64,000 nucleotides of DNA from Deltaproteobacteria bacterium (GTDB lineage: Bacteria > Desulfobacterota > Desulfuromonadia > Geobacterales > Pseudopelobacteraceae), in NCBI GenBank assembly GCA_021780495.1, contig JAJXYO010000027.1, positions 62,001 through 126,000 of the forward strand, given 5' to 3'. The notes below the pieces were generated by a model. The model ran no database searches, was not told where the DNA came from, and saw nothing but the letters and a program-made list of their open reading frames with translations. Shown here piece by piece: positions 54,655-64,000 of this stretch (within the stretch, counting starts at the first letter, position 1; the number at the start of each line of letters is the position of its first letter). The position numbers and the translations under genes are program-made.

Positions 54655-55590
54655 TTATTCTAATTCTCCTCCACAGACGTGGTAGAGCATCGCCATCCTG
54701 ACCGCCACCCCGTTTTCAACCTGCTTGAGGATATGGGACTGTCCGCCGTCCACCACGTAGGAGGACATCTCGACCCCGCGGTTGATCGGGCCGGGGTGCA
54801 TGACCATGGCATCCGGCTTGGCCAGCTTGAGATTCTCCGGATTCAGACCGAAATAGCGTGAGTATTCGCGGGCATTGGGCATCAGGGTCTTGCCCTGACG
54901 TTCCTGCTGAATACGCAGCATCATGACCACATCGGCATCCTGGATGGCCTCTTTCATGGAGGCACAGACAGTGACATTGCCCAGACGCTCGGCACCCGGC
55001 GGCATCATGGTCGGCGGCCCGGCCAGGAAGACCTGCGAGCCCATCTTGGTCAGTCCCTGGATATTGGAACGGGCCACGCGGCTGTGAGTTATGTCACCCA
55101 CAATGGCCACCTTGAGACCGTCCAGACGCCCGAAGCGGTCCTTCATGGTCAGCATATCCAGCAGCCCTTGGGAGGGGTGCTCGTGGGTGCCATCACCGGC
55201 ATTGATGATCGAACAACCCGGCATCTTGCTGGAGAGGAAATAATGCGAACCGGAGACGGCATGGCGCATGACAATGATGTCCGGCTTCATGGCCAGCAGG
55301 TTGAGGGCCGTATCCGCCAGGGTCTCACCCTTGGTGGCCGAACTGGAGGATGGCGTAATATTGACCGTATCGGCCGAAAGGCGCTTGCCGGCGATCTCGA
55401 ACGAGGTGCGGGTGCGGGTCGAGGCCTCGTAGAACAGGTTGATGATGGTCTTGCCGCGCAAGGTCGGAACCTTCTTGATGTCGCGACTGTTGATCTCGCG
55501 CATGCTCTCGGCCGTGGACAGGAGCAGTTCGATCTCCTCCTTGTTCAGATCACGCAGCGCAATGATGTCCTTATGCTTGAATTCAGCCAT
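54655..55590 (-). CDS. pyrB: Aspartate carbamoyltransferase catalytic subunit
   Basis: A 311-residue ATCase. The carbamoyl-phosphate motif [18 protein letters not shown] lies near residue 55, and the aspartate-site regions [12 protein letters not shown] and [11 protein letters not shown] are present. It joins carbamoyl phosphate and aspartate. No pyrI regulatory subunit is adjacent. It lies 15 bases after pyrR, as in PyrR-controlled operons. Confidence 0.96.
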   Translation of the reverse strand: MAEFKHKDIIALRDLNKEEIELLLSTAESMREINSRDIKKVPTLRGKTIINLFYEASTRTRTSFEIAGKRLSADTVNITPSSSSATKGETLADTALNLLAMKPDIIVMRHAVSGSHYFLSSKMPGCSIINAGDGTHEHPSQGLLDMLTMKDRFGRLDGLKVAIVGDITHSRVARSNIQGLTKMGSQVFLAGPPTMMPPGAERLGNVTVCASMKEAIQDADVVMMLRIQQERQGKTLMPNAREYSRYFGLNPENLKLAKPDAMVMHPGPINRGVEMSSYVVDGGQSHILKQVENGVAVRMAMLYHVCGGELE

Positions 55591-55605
55591 GCCGCCCTCC
55601 CCTCG

Positions 55606-56255
<650 letters not shown>

Positions 56256-56285
56256 ATTAAAAGGTGGTGGTGTATGTGTAGAGGG

Positions 56286-56314
56286 ACTTTAGCACCGACC
56301 GTCCGGCAGGTCAA
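56286..56314 (-). promoter_or_regulatory. pyrR: Sigma-70 type promoter of pyrR
   Basis: On the minus strand TTGACC (56309-56314) and TAAAGT (56286-56291) are 17 bases apart. Transcription would start near 56279, about 25 bases before the PyrR binding hairpin. Confidence 0.7.
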
Positions 56315-56367
56315 GGAGAGATTATCCGTATCCATCTCCCGCCCGAAACTATTCGCCGGGTGTCAGA

Positions 56368-57246
56368 TTACTCCACATTCTGGACCTGCTCGCGCATCTT
56401 CTCCATCTCGGCCTTGATCTGGATCACCAGGGCAGCGATGATCGCGTCATTGGCCTTGGAACCGATCGTGTTGACCTCGCGGTTCATCTCCTGCATCAGG
56501 AAATCCAGCTTGCGTCCGACCGGTTCTTTCAGCCGCAAGGCTTCATCGAACTGGGCAAAATGACTGGAGAGCCGGACCAATTCCTCGGTAATATCGCAGC
56601 GGTCGGCCAGCAGCGCCACCTCCTGGGCCAGCCGGGCCGGATCCAGCTCGGTGTCACCCAGCAGCTGTTCCAGGCGGAGCATCAGTTTCTGCTTGTACTC
56701 CAGCACCATCAGCGGTGTCCGCTCGCTGATCTGATTGACCCATTGGGCAATCTGCTCGCGCCGGGCCAGCAGATCGGCGGCCAGCGTCTCGCCCTCCCTG
56801 GTGCGCATCGCATCAATGGCAGCCATGGCAGCCGCCACCGCCTGGGTCAATTGCGGTTGAAACTCGCTCTCCTCGATGGTCGTAGAAACATCCCGCATGA
56901 CCCCCTTTTGGGCCAGCACCAGATTCAAGGGCACCTCAACCGTCAGCCCCAACTCCCGCGACAGATGGCTGAAGGCATCAAAGTAGCCCTTGGCCAGCTG
57001 GTTATTAATCTGCGGAACCGCCTCTACCCCGGAGACCTCCTCCCACAGGACCGTCACATCGATCTTGCCGCGTTTGAGCAGGGTTGAGATCTGGCGCTTC
57101 AGTTCGTTCTCAAGGGCAAGAAACTGGCGCGGCATCCGTACGGTGGGCTCACCATAACGATGATTAACCGAGCGGATCTCCACAGAAAACACCCCCCGTG
57201 GCGAGGCGGCCTCACCTTTGCCGTAGCCGGTCATACTCTTTATCAT
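56368..57246 (-). CDS. YicC family endoribonuclease-like protein
   Basis: A 292-residue YicC protein. The N-terminus MIKSMTGYGKGEA and the C-terminal DUF1732 part (GRKLDFLMQEMNREVNTIGSKAND) are diagnostic. Family members have been linked to RNA cleavage and stationary-phase survival. The start at 57246 is chosen because GAGGAGG lies 11 bases upstream and the MTGYG motif is normally N-terminal. It is transcribed toward the pyr operon. Confidence 0.92.
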   Translation of the reverse strand: MIKSMTGYGKGEAASPRGVFSVEIRSVNHRYGEPTVRMPRQFLALENELKRQISTLLKRGKIDVTVLWEEVSGVEAVPQINNQLAKGYFDAFSHLSRELGLTVEVPLNLVLAQKGVMRDVSTTIEESEFQPQLTQAVAAAMAAIDAMRTREGETLAADLLARREQIAQWVNQISERTPLMVLEYKQKLMLRLEQLLGDTELDPARLAQEVALLADRCDITEELVRLSSHFAQFDEALRLKEPVGRKLDFLMQEMNREVNTIGSKANDAIIAALVIQIKAEMEKMREQVQNVE

Positions 57247-57350
57247 GGTTTTCGCAACCTCCTCTGGTTGTATCTGAAATGAGTCAAATAAACGGTTCAA
57301 CATCGAGCCGAATTGAAAGTCTGAGTATCAATTTGGCCAACCATCCGGAA

Positions 57351-57719
57351 TTACGCAGCCAACCTGAACGTCGCATCAATTTCATCCCATGGCACGTAGA
57401 AATGACCGCTGGCATCCTTTTCCACCAGCCCCAGCCGCTCCATGGTTTTGACATCGTCAAAGACATTGCGGTATTGACGGTGCAGATGTTTTGCCAGTGC
57501 ATTGATGCTGGCGTGACCCATGCGGCGCAGTTCGGCCAACAGTTTAAAGCGTTTGGGGGTCAGGTGTTTGAGAAGTGAGGCCAGGTCGTCGAAATAGAGG
57601 CGCTCGACCGGCTTATCCGGCAACCAGCCGTCGTCAATCCGGCCGGTCAGCTCTTTCAGCTCGTCAAAAAACTCCTTATCGCTCTTGATCCCGATTGTAA
57701 GATTCCGTATTTTTTTCAT
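57351..57719 (-). CDS. HVO_A0114-type winged-helix DNA-binding protein, probable antitoxin
   Basis: A 122-residue protein. The region DLASLLKHLTPKRFKLLAEL followed by SINALAKHLHRQYRNVFDDVKTMERLGLV is a winged helix. This arrangement is typical of HVO_A0114-like putative antitoxins that often pair with TumE (DUF6516) toxins. No TumE gene is next to it; a broken RelE gene lies upstream. AAAGGTGA lies 9-10 bases before the ATG. Confidence 0.7.
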   Translation of the reverse strand: MKKIRNLTIGIKSDKEFFDELKELTGRIDDGWLPDKPVERLYFDDLASLLKHLTPKRFKLLAELRRMGHASINALAKHLHRQYRNVFDDVKTMERLGLVEKDASGHFYVPWDEIDATFRLAA

Positions 57720-57815
57720 GGCGTTAACGTCACCTTTAATAAACCTTGGCGGTGAGATGATCTAAGCTCGCTCAGCCAGCGTTTGATCTTTATCGGCTTC
57801 TTTTTGCTGATGCAA

Positions 57816-58072
57816 CTATCGATAAACTTCCCGCCGGTGGCCTATCTTAACGACCAGAACAGTCAAAATCTCCTGCTCTATTCGATAGATGATGCGGTAA
57901 TCGCTTACTCTCACACGGTACAGGCCGTCGCTGTTCTTGAGCTTTTTAACTCCCGGCGGCAGGGGATCGTCAGCCAGTCCGAGGATGCAGGCATCCAGGC
58001 GTTTCAACATTGGTTTGGGGACAGCCGTTAATCCCGTTCCGCCGCCTTGGTCAACTCGATCCGAAAGGCCAT
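57816..58072 (-). pseudogene. RelE/ParE-type toxin gene broken by a single-base frameshift
   Basis: The ATG at 58070-58072 directly follows the antitoxin stop and encodes MAFRIELTKAAERD, then a TAA at 58028-58030. Shifting the frame by one base there restores LTAVPKPMLKRLDACILGL, leading into the intact RelE core (VKKLKNSDGLYRVRVSDYRI then IYRIEQEILTVLVVKIGHR). The joined product is about 85 residues, the family's usual length. The toxin is therefore probably inactive, unless translation restarts at the internal ATG at 58010. Confidence 0.75.
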
Positions 58073-58321
58073 TTAAAGCCCCAGCTCACGCCGCAAATCC
58101 AGATAGGAAACCCGCTCGTCGGATTCTGCCAGGGCCGCCTTTGCCGCTGCAACGTCCATTTGGTCTTCCAGCTCTTCGAGAAGATCCAGGTCTTCAACCG
58201 GTACAATTGCTACCAGTTTTTTACCACGCCGGGTCAGAACAAATCGCTCCTTGCCAAATGATGCCCGGTTGATGACATCAGCAAAATCGTTGCGGGCTTC
58301 TGCTGTTGATATATTGGTCAT
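58073..58321 (-). CDS. Phd/YefM-type antitoxin
   Basis: An 82-residue antitoxin. The N-terminal DNA-binding part (NISTAEARNDFADVINRA, then ERFVLTRRGKKLVAIVPVED) is typical of Phd/YefM. The acidic helical C-terminus would wrap the RelE toxin. The start at 58321 is chosen because GGAGG lies 8 bases upstream. The stop abuts the toxin start with no gap. Confidence 0.85.
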   Translation of the reverse strand: MTNISTAEARNDFADVINRASFGKERFVLTRRGKKLVAIVPVEDLDLLEELEDQMDVAAAKAALAESDERVSYLDLRRELGL

Positions 58322-58522
58322 GATGATAACCTCCATTTGTACAAATTGTACGTTACGGACAAGATAAGGTCAAATAGTTTGTGCATGCCCACAGTTGCCG
58401 ATTTTCTGGATGGTGAGGATCTTGGGGTACAGCATAGTTCCGTTCGGATACAATGGCTGTAGAGTAGTACCAGATTTGCGGCGGGGATTCCATGAAAATA
58501 GATGAATGATTTTAGTTAAAAT

Positions 58523-58709
58523 CAGCGTCTTCCGGTTTGGTGTGTGCATAAGTCAAAAGCGCCCCTCATCCGCCCCTACGGGGCACCTTCTCCCGGTGGG
58601 AGAAGGGAAAATGTATCCCCTCTCCCACCGGGAGAGGGTGGCCGAAGGCCGGGTGAGGGGACAAGGCAGGGTTTTAGCATCTTTGCAATTACCAAACCGG
58701 ACACTACTG
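58523..58709. mobile_element. MITE-like element with 9-bp target duplication
   Basis: Ends CAG-N5-TCCGGTTTGGT (58523-58541) and its inverted counterpart (58691-58709) match at 14 of 19 positions. A perfect 9-bp direct repeat (agttaaaat) flanks them at 58514-58522 and 58710-58718, as expected for a target-site duplication. The 187-bp interior has no transposase and is mostly the palindromic repeat listed separately. Confidence 0.6.
58561..58660. repeat. Large imperfect palindrome (REP-like)
   Basis: The arms cccctcatccg ... cgggtgagggg and ccttctcccggtgggag / ctctcccaccgggagag nest to form a long cruciform-capable repeat. The same cccctcacccggccttcggcc-type words are widespread intergenic repeats in Proteobacteria. 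It lies inside the MITE-like element, about 130 bases before recC. Confidence 0.7.
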
Positions 58710-58789
58710 AGTTAAAATCCGCCAGCCGATCCGCCAGCCAGCCTACTTCCTGCTTGTGTGTCCAGCCATTTCGGGTATAGTTTAGCGCC

Positions 58790-61700
58790 ATGAACAACCT
58801 GAACGTACATACCAGCAGCTCCCTGACCAGCCTCGCCGCCGCGCTGGCCCAGAGCCTGGCGGACAAACCGGCCGCGCCGCTGGCCCGCGAAACGGTTGTG
58901 ACCCTGAGCACCGGCATGGGACGCTGGCTCTCCATGGAACTGGCGGCTGCCCAGGGGATCTGTGCCGGCATAGATTTCCGCTTTCCCAACGACACCATCG
59001 ACGCCTGTTTCCGGGCCGTTATCCCCGGCCTTCCGGAGCACTCCCCCTTTGCTCTGGACACCATGACCTGGCGCATCGCTGCCCTGCTCCCTACCCACCT
59101 GCATCTCCCGGCCTTCGGCACCCTGGCCGCCTATCTGCGGGATGGCAGCGATGACCGCCGCCTGCTGCAGCTGACCCGCACCCTGGCCGATACCTTCGAC
59201 CAGTACACCATCTTCCGGCCGGAGATGATCCTGGCATGGGATCAGGGTAAGGACCAGGAAGAATGGCAGGCCGTGCTGTGGCGCGCCCTGACAAGCGGCT
59301 ACCCCGGCCTGCACCGGGCGGCGCTCTTGCACACATTCCGCCGGACGCTCGATTCAGGCCGGCTGCCGCCGGCGGCGCTGCCTGCCCGCATCAGCCTGTT
59401 CGGCATCTCGTTCCTGCCCCCCTTCCACCTGGAGGTTTTTTCACTGCTCTCCCGCTTTATCGCTATCGACATCTATCTCTGCAATCCCTGCGGCGGTTTC
59501 TGGGGCGACCTGCTCTCCGAAAAGCGCCGGGCCGGCCTGGCCCTGAACCCGGCCCTGCCGCCCGAGGCGCTCGAATTTTACGAAACCGGCAACCCGCTGC
59601 TCTCGTCCCTGGGCACCCAGGGACAGGAGTTTTTCAACCTGCTGCTCGATTTCGACGCCGGCTGGCACGACCTGGACAACGGCCGGAGGGCCGGCAACGA
59701 CACCCTGCTGGGCATCATCCAGAACGACATCCTGGAGTTGCGCGACCGTGGCGGGAAGGAATCGCGGGCAATGGTGGCCGGACACGACCGTTCGCTGCAG
59801 GTTCACTCCTGCCATGGCCCCTTGCGCGAGATGGAGGTGCTGTACGACCATCTGCTGCGTATGTTTGACGAACTGCCGGGTTTGGAGCCGCGCGCGATCT
59901 GCGTGATGACGCCGGACATCGAGAGCTATGCCCCCTACATAACGGCGGTATTCGGCAGCCGCTGCGGCGGTCGCCCGGCCATCCCCTTCACGATCGCGGA
60001 CCAGAGCGCCCGGGCGGAAAATCCGCTGATCGAGACCTTCCGGCGGATCCTGGGTCTCTCGGACAGCCGCTTCGGGGTCAACAGCCTGCTGGAGATCCTG
60101 GAATGCCCGCAGGTCATGGCTTGCTTCGACCTGTCCACTGCCGAGCTGGGCCAGATCCGCGAGTGGCTCTCCGACAGCGGGGTCCGCTGGGGCATCGATG
60201 GCGCGCATCGCGCCGCGCTCGGCTTTCCGCCCTATGAGGATTTCAGCTGGCAGGCCGGGCTGCAGCGCCTGTTCCTGGGCTATGCCCTGGCCCCGGACGG
60301 CGACGCGCTCTTTGCCGGCCGCCTGCCCTGCGACAACATCGAGGGGCGCCAGGCCGTTGCCCTGGGTAAACTGGCCCTGTTCGTCGATAACACCGCCCGC
60401 CTGCGGGCCAGGCTCTCGACCGAGCAGACCCTCGACGAATGGGCCGCTACCCTGACCGCGGCCGCCGACGGGTTGCTCCGCCCGCTGGATGAGAACGATA
60501 CCGGCTGCAGCTCGCTCTACAGCGCCTTCCAGACCTTGCGGGAAACCCGGGCTGCCTCCGGCTTTGATCAGCGCATCGGGATAGCGGCCGTGAGCGACCA
60601 TCTCACCAGGCTGCTGGAACAAGGCGCGGGCGCCTCCGGCTTCCTGAACGGCAGGCTGACCTTCTGCGCCATGCTGCCCATGCGCAGCATCCCCCAACGG
60701 GTGGTCTGCCTGGTGGGGATGAACGACGGCCTCTTCCCGCGCAACCCGCGCCAGCCCGGATTCAGCCTGATGAACGGCAGCCGGCGGCGCGGCGACCGCT
60801 CGGTGCGCGACGAGGATCGCTACCTGTTTCTGGAGGCGCTCATGTCGGCCTCCGAGCGCCTGTATATCAGCTACACCGGCCAGAATGACCGGGACAACGC
60901 GCTCATGCCCCCCTCGGTGGTGGTGTCCGAGCTGCTGGATTACGTACGGCGCGGCTTCCTGCTGCAGGGAACGGACACGCCGCCCGATGTCGTCACCAGG
61001 CAGCGCCTGCAAGCATTCAACAGCGCGTATTTCAGCGGCGACGACGGCTCACAGCTGTTCAGCTATGCCGGTGAGATCCGGGATGCCCTGGCATCCCTGC
61101 GCACAGACGGCCGTTCCCGGCGGGACTTCATCGGCGCCCCCCTGGCCGATGATCCCCTGTTGTGGCAACAGCTCGATATCCGGCAGCTGACCAGATTCCT
61201 GGACAACCCGGCCAGAGCGTTTCTGGCGCTGCGCCTGAACGTCCAGCCATACAACCTGGCCGATGAACTCGATGAGCGTGAGCCCTTTGCCCTGGATAAC
61301 CTTGCCGGCTATGGACTCACCCAGGATCTGGTGGCACAGGCCCTGCGCCATGAAGAACCGGGCCGCCTGTATGCCGCTGCCCGGGCCCGGGCGGTGCTGC
61401 CGCCGCTGCAGGCCGGTCAGATCGCCTTCAACGCCCTCCAGCAGACAGGTTCTGCCTTTGCCGGACTGGTGGCCCCCCACCTGGGTGCTGAGCTCGATGC
61501 GCTGCCGCTGTCTTTGGAGATACACGGCACGCTCCTGACCGGTGTCCTGGCGGGGCTGCGCCAGGGGCGGCACGTGCGCTGGCGCTGTGCCAGCATAAAA
61601 GGCAAGGATCGCCTGGCCCTGTGGGTCGAGCACCTGATCCTCAATACCCTGCGGCCGGACGGCTACCCCCGTGAAAGTCTGCTGGTCTGCAAGGATGCCA

Positions 61701-62011
61701 CCCTGAGCCTGCCGCCCGTGCACAATGCCGCCGAACTGCTGGCCGATCTGATCGCCCTGTACCGCGAAGGGTTGTGCCGGCCGCTGCACTTTTTTCCCCA
61801 GATATCCTGGTTGTATCTCAGCCAGGGGCTGGATGCGGCCGAGGCGCGCTGGAACGGGAGCGACCATTCCCCGGCCCCGCCCGAATCGGCCCATCCCGCC
61901 TATGCGCTCTGCTACAACGGCCAGGAGGTTCTGGACGAGGAATTCATCCGCCTGGCTGAGCGGGTGTACGGCCCGTTGCGGGCCATAGCGATCGAGGAGA
62001 CACTGAAATGA
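58790..62011 (+). CDS. recC: Exodeoxyribonuclease V gamma subunit RecC
   Basis: A 1073-residue RecC. The N-terminal helicase-like fold (SSLTSLAAALAQSLA) lacks Walker residues, as in RecC. Conserved stretches include TLSTGMGRWLSMELA, QVHSCHGPLREMEVLYDHLL, ICVMTPDIESYAPYI and the C-terminal nuclease-like FCAMLPMRSIPQRVVCLVGMNDG. RecC scans for Chi and splits the strands in RecBCD. No strong Shine-Dalgarno precedes the ATG, but the start matches the family. Its stop overlaps the recB start (ATGA). Confidence 0.94.
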   Translation: MNNLNVHTSSSLTSLAAALAQSLADKPAAPLARETVVTLSTGMGRWLSMELAAAQGICAGIDFRFPNDTIDACFRAVIPGLPEHSPFALDTMTWRIAALLPTHLHLPAFGTLAAYLRDGSDDRRLLQLTRTLADTFDQYTIFRPEMILAWDQGKDQEEWQAVLWRALTSGYPGLHRAALLHTFRRTLDSGRLPPAALPARISLFGISFLPPFHLEVFSLLSRFIAIDIYLCNPCGGFWGDLLSEKRRAGLALNPALPPEALEFYETGNPLLSSLGTQGQEFFNLLLDFDAGWHDLDNGRRAGNDTLLGIIQNDILELRDRGGKESRAMVAGHDRSLQVHSCHGPLREMEVLYDHLLRMFDELPGLEPRAICVMTPDIESYAPYITAVFGSRCGGRPAIPFTIADQSARAENPLIETFRRILGLSDSRFGVNSLLEILECPQVMACFDLSTAELGQIREWLSDSGVRWGIDGAHRAALGFPPYEDFSWQAGLQRLFLGYALAPDGDALFAGRLPCDNIEGRQAVALGKLALFVDNTARLRARLSTEQTLDEWAATLTAAADGLLRPLDENDTGCSSLYSAFQTLRETRAASGFDQRIGIAAVSDHLTRLLEQGAGASGFLNGRLTFCAMLPMRSIPQRVVCLVGMNDGLFPRNPRQPGFSLMNGSRRRGDRSVRDEDRYLFLEALMSASERLYISYTGQNDRDNALMPPSVVVSELLDYVRRGFLLQGTDTPPDVVTRQRLQAFNSAYFSGDDGSQLFSYAGEIRDALASLRTDGRSRRDFIGAPLADDPLLWQQLDIRQLTRFLDNPARAFLALRLNVQPYNLADELDEREPFALDNLAGYGLTQDLVAQALRHEEPGRLYAAARARAVLPPLQAGQIAFNALQQTGSAFAGLVAPHLGAELDALPLSLEIHGTLLTGVLAGLRQGRHVRWRCASIKGKDRLALWVEHLILNTLRPDGYPRESLLVCKDATLSLPPVHNAAELLADLIALYREGLCRPLHFFPQISWLYLSQGLDAAEARWNGSDHSPAPPESAHPAYALCYNGQEVLDEEFIRLAERVYGPLRAIAIEETLK

Positions 62012-64000
62012 AACACCTCGATCTGACCAGCATCGAAACCCGCGGCCGGCATCTGATCGAAGCCAGCGCCGGCACCGGCAAGACCTGGACCATCACCGCC
62101 CTGTATATCCTGCTGCTGCTGGAAGAGCGCCTGCGGCCGGAAGAGATCCTGGTGGTGACCTATACCAAGTCGGCCACCGCCGAGCTGCGCGACCGCATCC
62201 GCAGCCGCATCAGCGATACCCTGGAGCTGTACGGCAGCGGCCGCGCCCCCCGGGATGGGCTGGAGGAGATCCTGCTCAACTCACGCCGGACGGACCGGGA
62301 TGCGGCCATAAAGCTGCTCACCCGGGCGCTGTATTCCTTCGACGATGCCGCCATCTTCACCATCCATGGATTCTGCCAGCGGGCCCTTCAGGAAAACGCC
62401 TTTGAAAGCGGGTCGCTCTTCGATACGGCCATGATCAGCGATCAAGCGGCCATGCTGCGCGATGTCTGCGATGACTTCTGGCGCCTGCGGATCATGACCG
62501 AGACGGAGGGCTTCCTGAAACGCCTGGCTGCCGCGAGCTACACCCCCGCCAAACTGGCAGAGCCGTTCAAGGGTCACTATCAGAACCCGGCCCTGCGGGT
62601 CGTCCCGCTCACGGATAATCCCGATCTGACGGCGCTGCTCTCGCGCTGCGAACGGCTCGTGCCGGGGCTTGCCCACGCCTGGGGCACGGAGCGGTCTGTC
62701 ATTGTGGGGCAACTGGCCCAGGCCGACCTGAAGCAGACCAGCTACAAACCGGCCCAGATCGATGCCGCCGCCCATGGTCTGGACAAGTGGCTGGCCGCGG
62801 GCGATGCTGCGGCCCCCTGCCCCGGCCTGAGGTTGTTCACGAGCGCTGCGCTGCAGGCCGGCCAGAAAAAAGGATCCACCCTTCCGGTCCATCCATTTTT
62901 CGACCTGTGCCAACAGCTGCATGACGCCCTGCAGCAGGTCGAACTCGCCTTCCAACACAGGTTGATCCATCACCAGACCGCCCTGCAGCTCTGGGTACGC
63001 CAGGAACTGAGCGACCGCAAACAAGGCATGAACCTGCGCTGCTACGATGACCTGCTGCTCGATCTGCAGCGGGCGCTGACTTCAGCTGGAGGCGAGCAAC
63101 TGGCCCAGAACCTGCGCTGGCGCTATCACGCCGCCTTGATCGATGAATTCCAGGACACCGACCCGCTGCAGTGGCAGATCTTTCACAGCATCGGCAATCA
63201 GGGAGACTACCCCCTGTACCTGATCGGCGACCCCAAACAGGCCATCTACAGCTTCCGGGGAGCCGATATCTACGCCTATCTGGCGGCAAGACAGTCGGTC
63301 GCGGTCCGCAATCAATCCACGCTGGTCACCAACCGCCGCTCGGTCGCGCCGCTGGTAACCGCGGTCAATGCCCTTTTCGAGGCTGCGGCAGACCCGTTTC
63401 TCTGCCCGGAGATCGGCTTCAGCCCGGTAGACTCAGGCAGGGAGACGGGACACCAGCTCCTGCGGCATGGCCGCGCGCTGGACAAGCCCTTGCAGTTCTG
63501 GGTCTATCCCCGTCAGGATCAGACCCGGGCCGTAAAGAAGAATGAGGCCTGCCGGGCCATTGTGCGGACCGTGGCCGAAGAGATCGCCCGCCTGCTGGAC
63601 GGGACCTATGAGATCATCGACAAACAGGGGCGGCGCAGGCTGGCACCGGGGGATATGGCCGTGCTGGTCAAGGCCCATTACCAGGCCGACCTGGTCCAGA
63701 CCGCCTTGAACGCACTCGGCATTCCCTCGGTACAGCATGGCAGTGCCACCATCTTCGAGTCCAACGAGGCCCTGGACCTGCTGCGCATCCTGCGGGCCGT
63801 GCATGAACCGTCCCGGGAACGGCTGCTGCGCGAGGCGCTCCTGAGCGGCAGCCTGGGGCTGACGGCCAATGAGGTGGCCGGGTATCTGGCGGCGGGTGAT
63901 GGCAGCAGCCAATGGGAAACGTGGTTGCTGCGTTTTCGCAGGCTGCACGAGGCCGCCCTGTCAGGCGGCGTCATAGCCATGGCAGAGCTCTTGCTGGGCG
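62008..64000 (+). CDS. recB: Exodeoxyribonuclease V beta subunit RecB (3' truncated by the window)
   Basis: The frame is open from the ATG at 62008 to the end of the window (664 codons). UvrD-like helicase motifs are visible: Walker A EASAGTGKTWTI, motif Ia VVTYTKSATAELRDRI, FTIHGFCQRAL, Walker B ALIDEFQDTDPLQWQIF and motif III IGDPKQAIYSFRGADIYAY. The C-terminal nuclease domain lies outside. RecB is the 3'-5' motor and nuclease of RecBCD for double-strand-break repair. The ATGA overlap with recC indicates coupled translation. Confidence 0.94.
   Translation, partial: MKHLDLTSIETRGRHLIEASAGTGKTWTITALYILLLLEERLRPEEILVVTYTKSATAELRDRIRSRISDTLELYGSGRAPRDGLEEILLNSRRTDRDAAIKLLTRALYSFDDAAIFTIHGFCQRALQENAFESGSLFDTAMISDQAAMLRDVCDDFWRLRIMTETEGFLKRLAAASYTPAKLAEPFKGHYQNPALRVVPLTDNPDLTALLSRCERLVPGLAHAWGTERSVIVGQLAQADLKQTSYKPAQIDAAAHGLDKWLAAGDAAAPCPGLRLFTSAALQAGQKKGSTLPVHPFFDLCQQLHDALQQVELAFQHRLIHHQTALQLWVRQELSDRKQGMNLRCYDDLLLDLQRALTSAGGEQLAQNLRWRYHAALIDEFQDTDPLQWQIFHSIGNQGDYPLYLIGDPKQAIYSFRGADIYAYLAARQSVAVRNQSTLVTNRRSVAPLVTAVNALFEAAADPFLCPEIGFSPVDSGRETGHQLLRHGRALDKPLQFWVYPRQDQTRAVKKNEACRAIVRTVAEEIARLLDGTYEIIDKQGRRRLAPGDMAVLVKAHYQADLVQTALNALGIPSVQHGSATIFESNEALDLLRILRAVHEPSRERLLREALLSGSLGLTANEVAGYLAAGDGSSQWETWLLRFRRLHEAALSGGVIAMAELLLG

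Noticed and set aside
59441-61012. 523-codon minus-strand open frame opposite recC
   Set aside because: The sequence is low complexity (Gln, Gly, Ala) and lies wholly within recC.

Overview
The window looks like a chromosomal segment of a Desulfuromonadia/Geobacterales bacterium (Geobacter, Trichlorobacter or 'Pelobacter propionicus'-like). The reasons are a heptahaem periplasmic cytochrome c, PATAN (DUF4388) and Roadblock proteins, a Geobacter-style pilB-pilT-pilC-pilS order, an ilvD-ilvB-ilvN / ilvC / psd / pssA block, and a pyrR-pyrB-pyrC-carA ... carB-greA block. This is a judgement from protein content and gene order; no database search was possible.

Layout. 0-5.2 kb: end of a DEAD-box RNA helicase, a CcsA-like cytochrome c assembly protein, two Roadblock-type proteins, a zinc-ribbon membrane protein and a D-2-hydroxyacid dehydrogenase. 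5.7-9 kb: a dctPQM TRAP transporter operon behind a well-formed sigma-54 promoter. 9-18.6 kb, mostly minus strand: antiporter, SppA, a plus-strand phosphodiesterase, phospholipid genes psd-pssA, and branched-chain amino acid synthesis (ilvD-ilvB-ilvN, then ilvC with its own promoter and structured leader). 19-24 kb, plus strand: glgP, rarA, ferritin, a DUF1450 protein and tRNA-Arg(TCT). 24-28.4 kb, minus: cytochrome c, and a P2-type cation ATPase coupled to an unknown membrane protein. 28.4-43.2 kb, minus: a near-gapless run recG-ribF-flippase-methyltransferase-DUF2723 transferase-aroE-pilB-pilT-pilC-pilS-FtsX permease, linking surface glycosylation and type IV pili. 43.4-57.2 kb, minus: DUF1858, greA, carB, a toxin-antitoxin island, DUF486, radical SAM, carA, pyrC, pyrB, pyrR and YicC. 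57.3-58.3 kb: a second toxin-antitoxin patch with a broken RelE toxin. 58.5-64 kb, plus: a MITE-like element, then recC and the start of recB.

Most notable: an accessory island has been placed between carA and carB. It holds two MntA-HepT (nucleotidyltransferase/HEPN) pairs, a long coiled-coil protein tightly coupled to the first pair, and a frameshifted small gene. The first mntA is preceded by five perfect 18-bp tandem repeats. Each repeat carries a complete Shine-Dalgarno plus ATG, and the four upstream copies encode the minigene ATG-ATA-AGG-TGA. The stop of the preceding gene lies in the first copy and the true mntA start in the last. This looks like an undescribed translational control device.

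A second unexplained signal is a ~45-bp hairpin repeat found as tandem copies in the 5' leaders of both ilvC and carB. Other regulatory signals that can be read are a PyrR-type attenuator before pyrR, promoters before ilvC, glgP, pyrR and probably ferritin, and several terminators.
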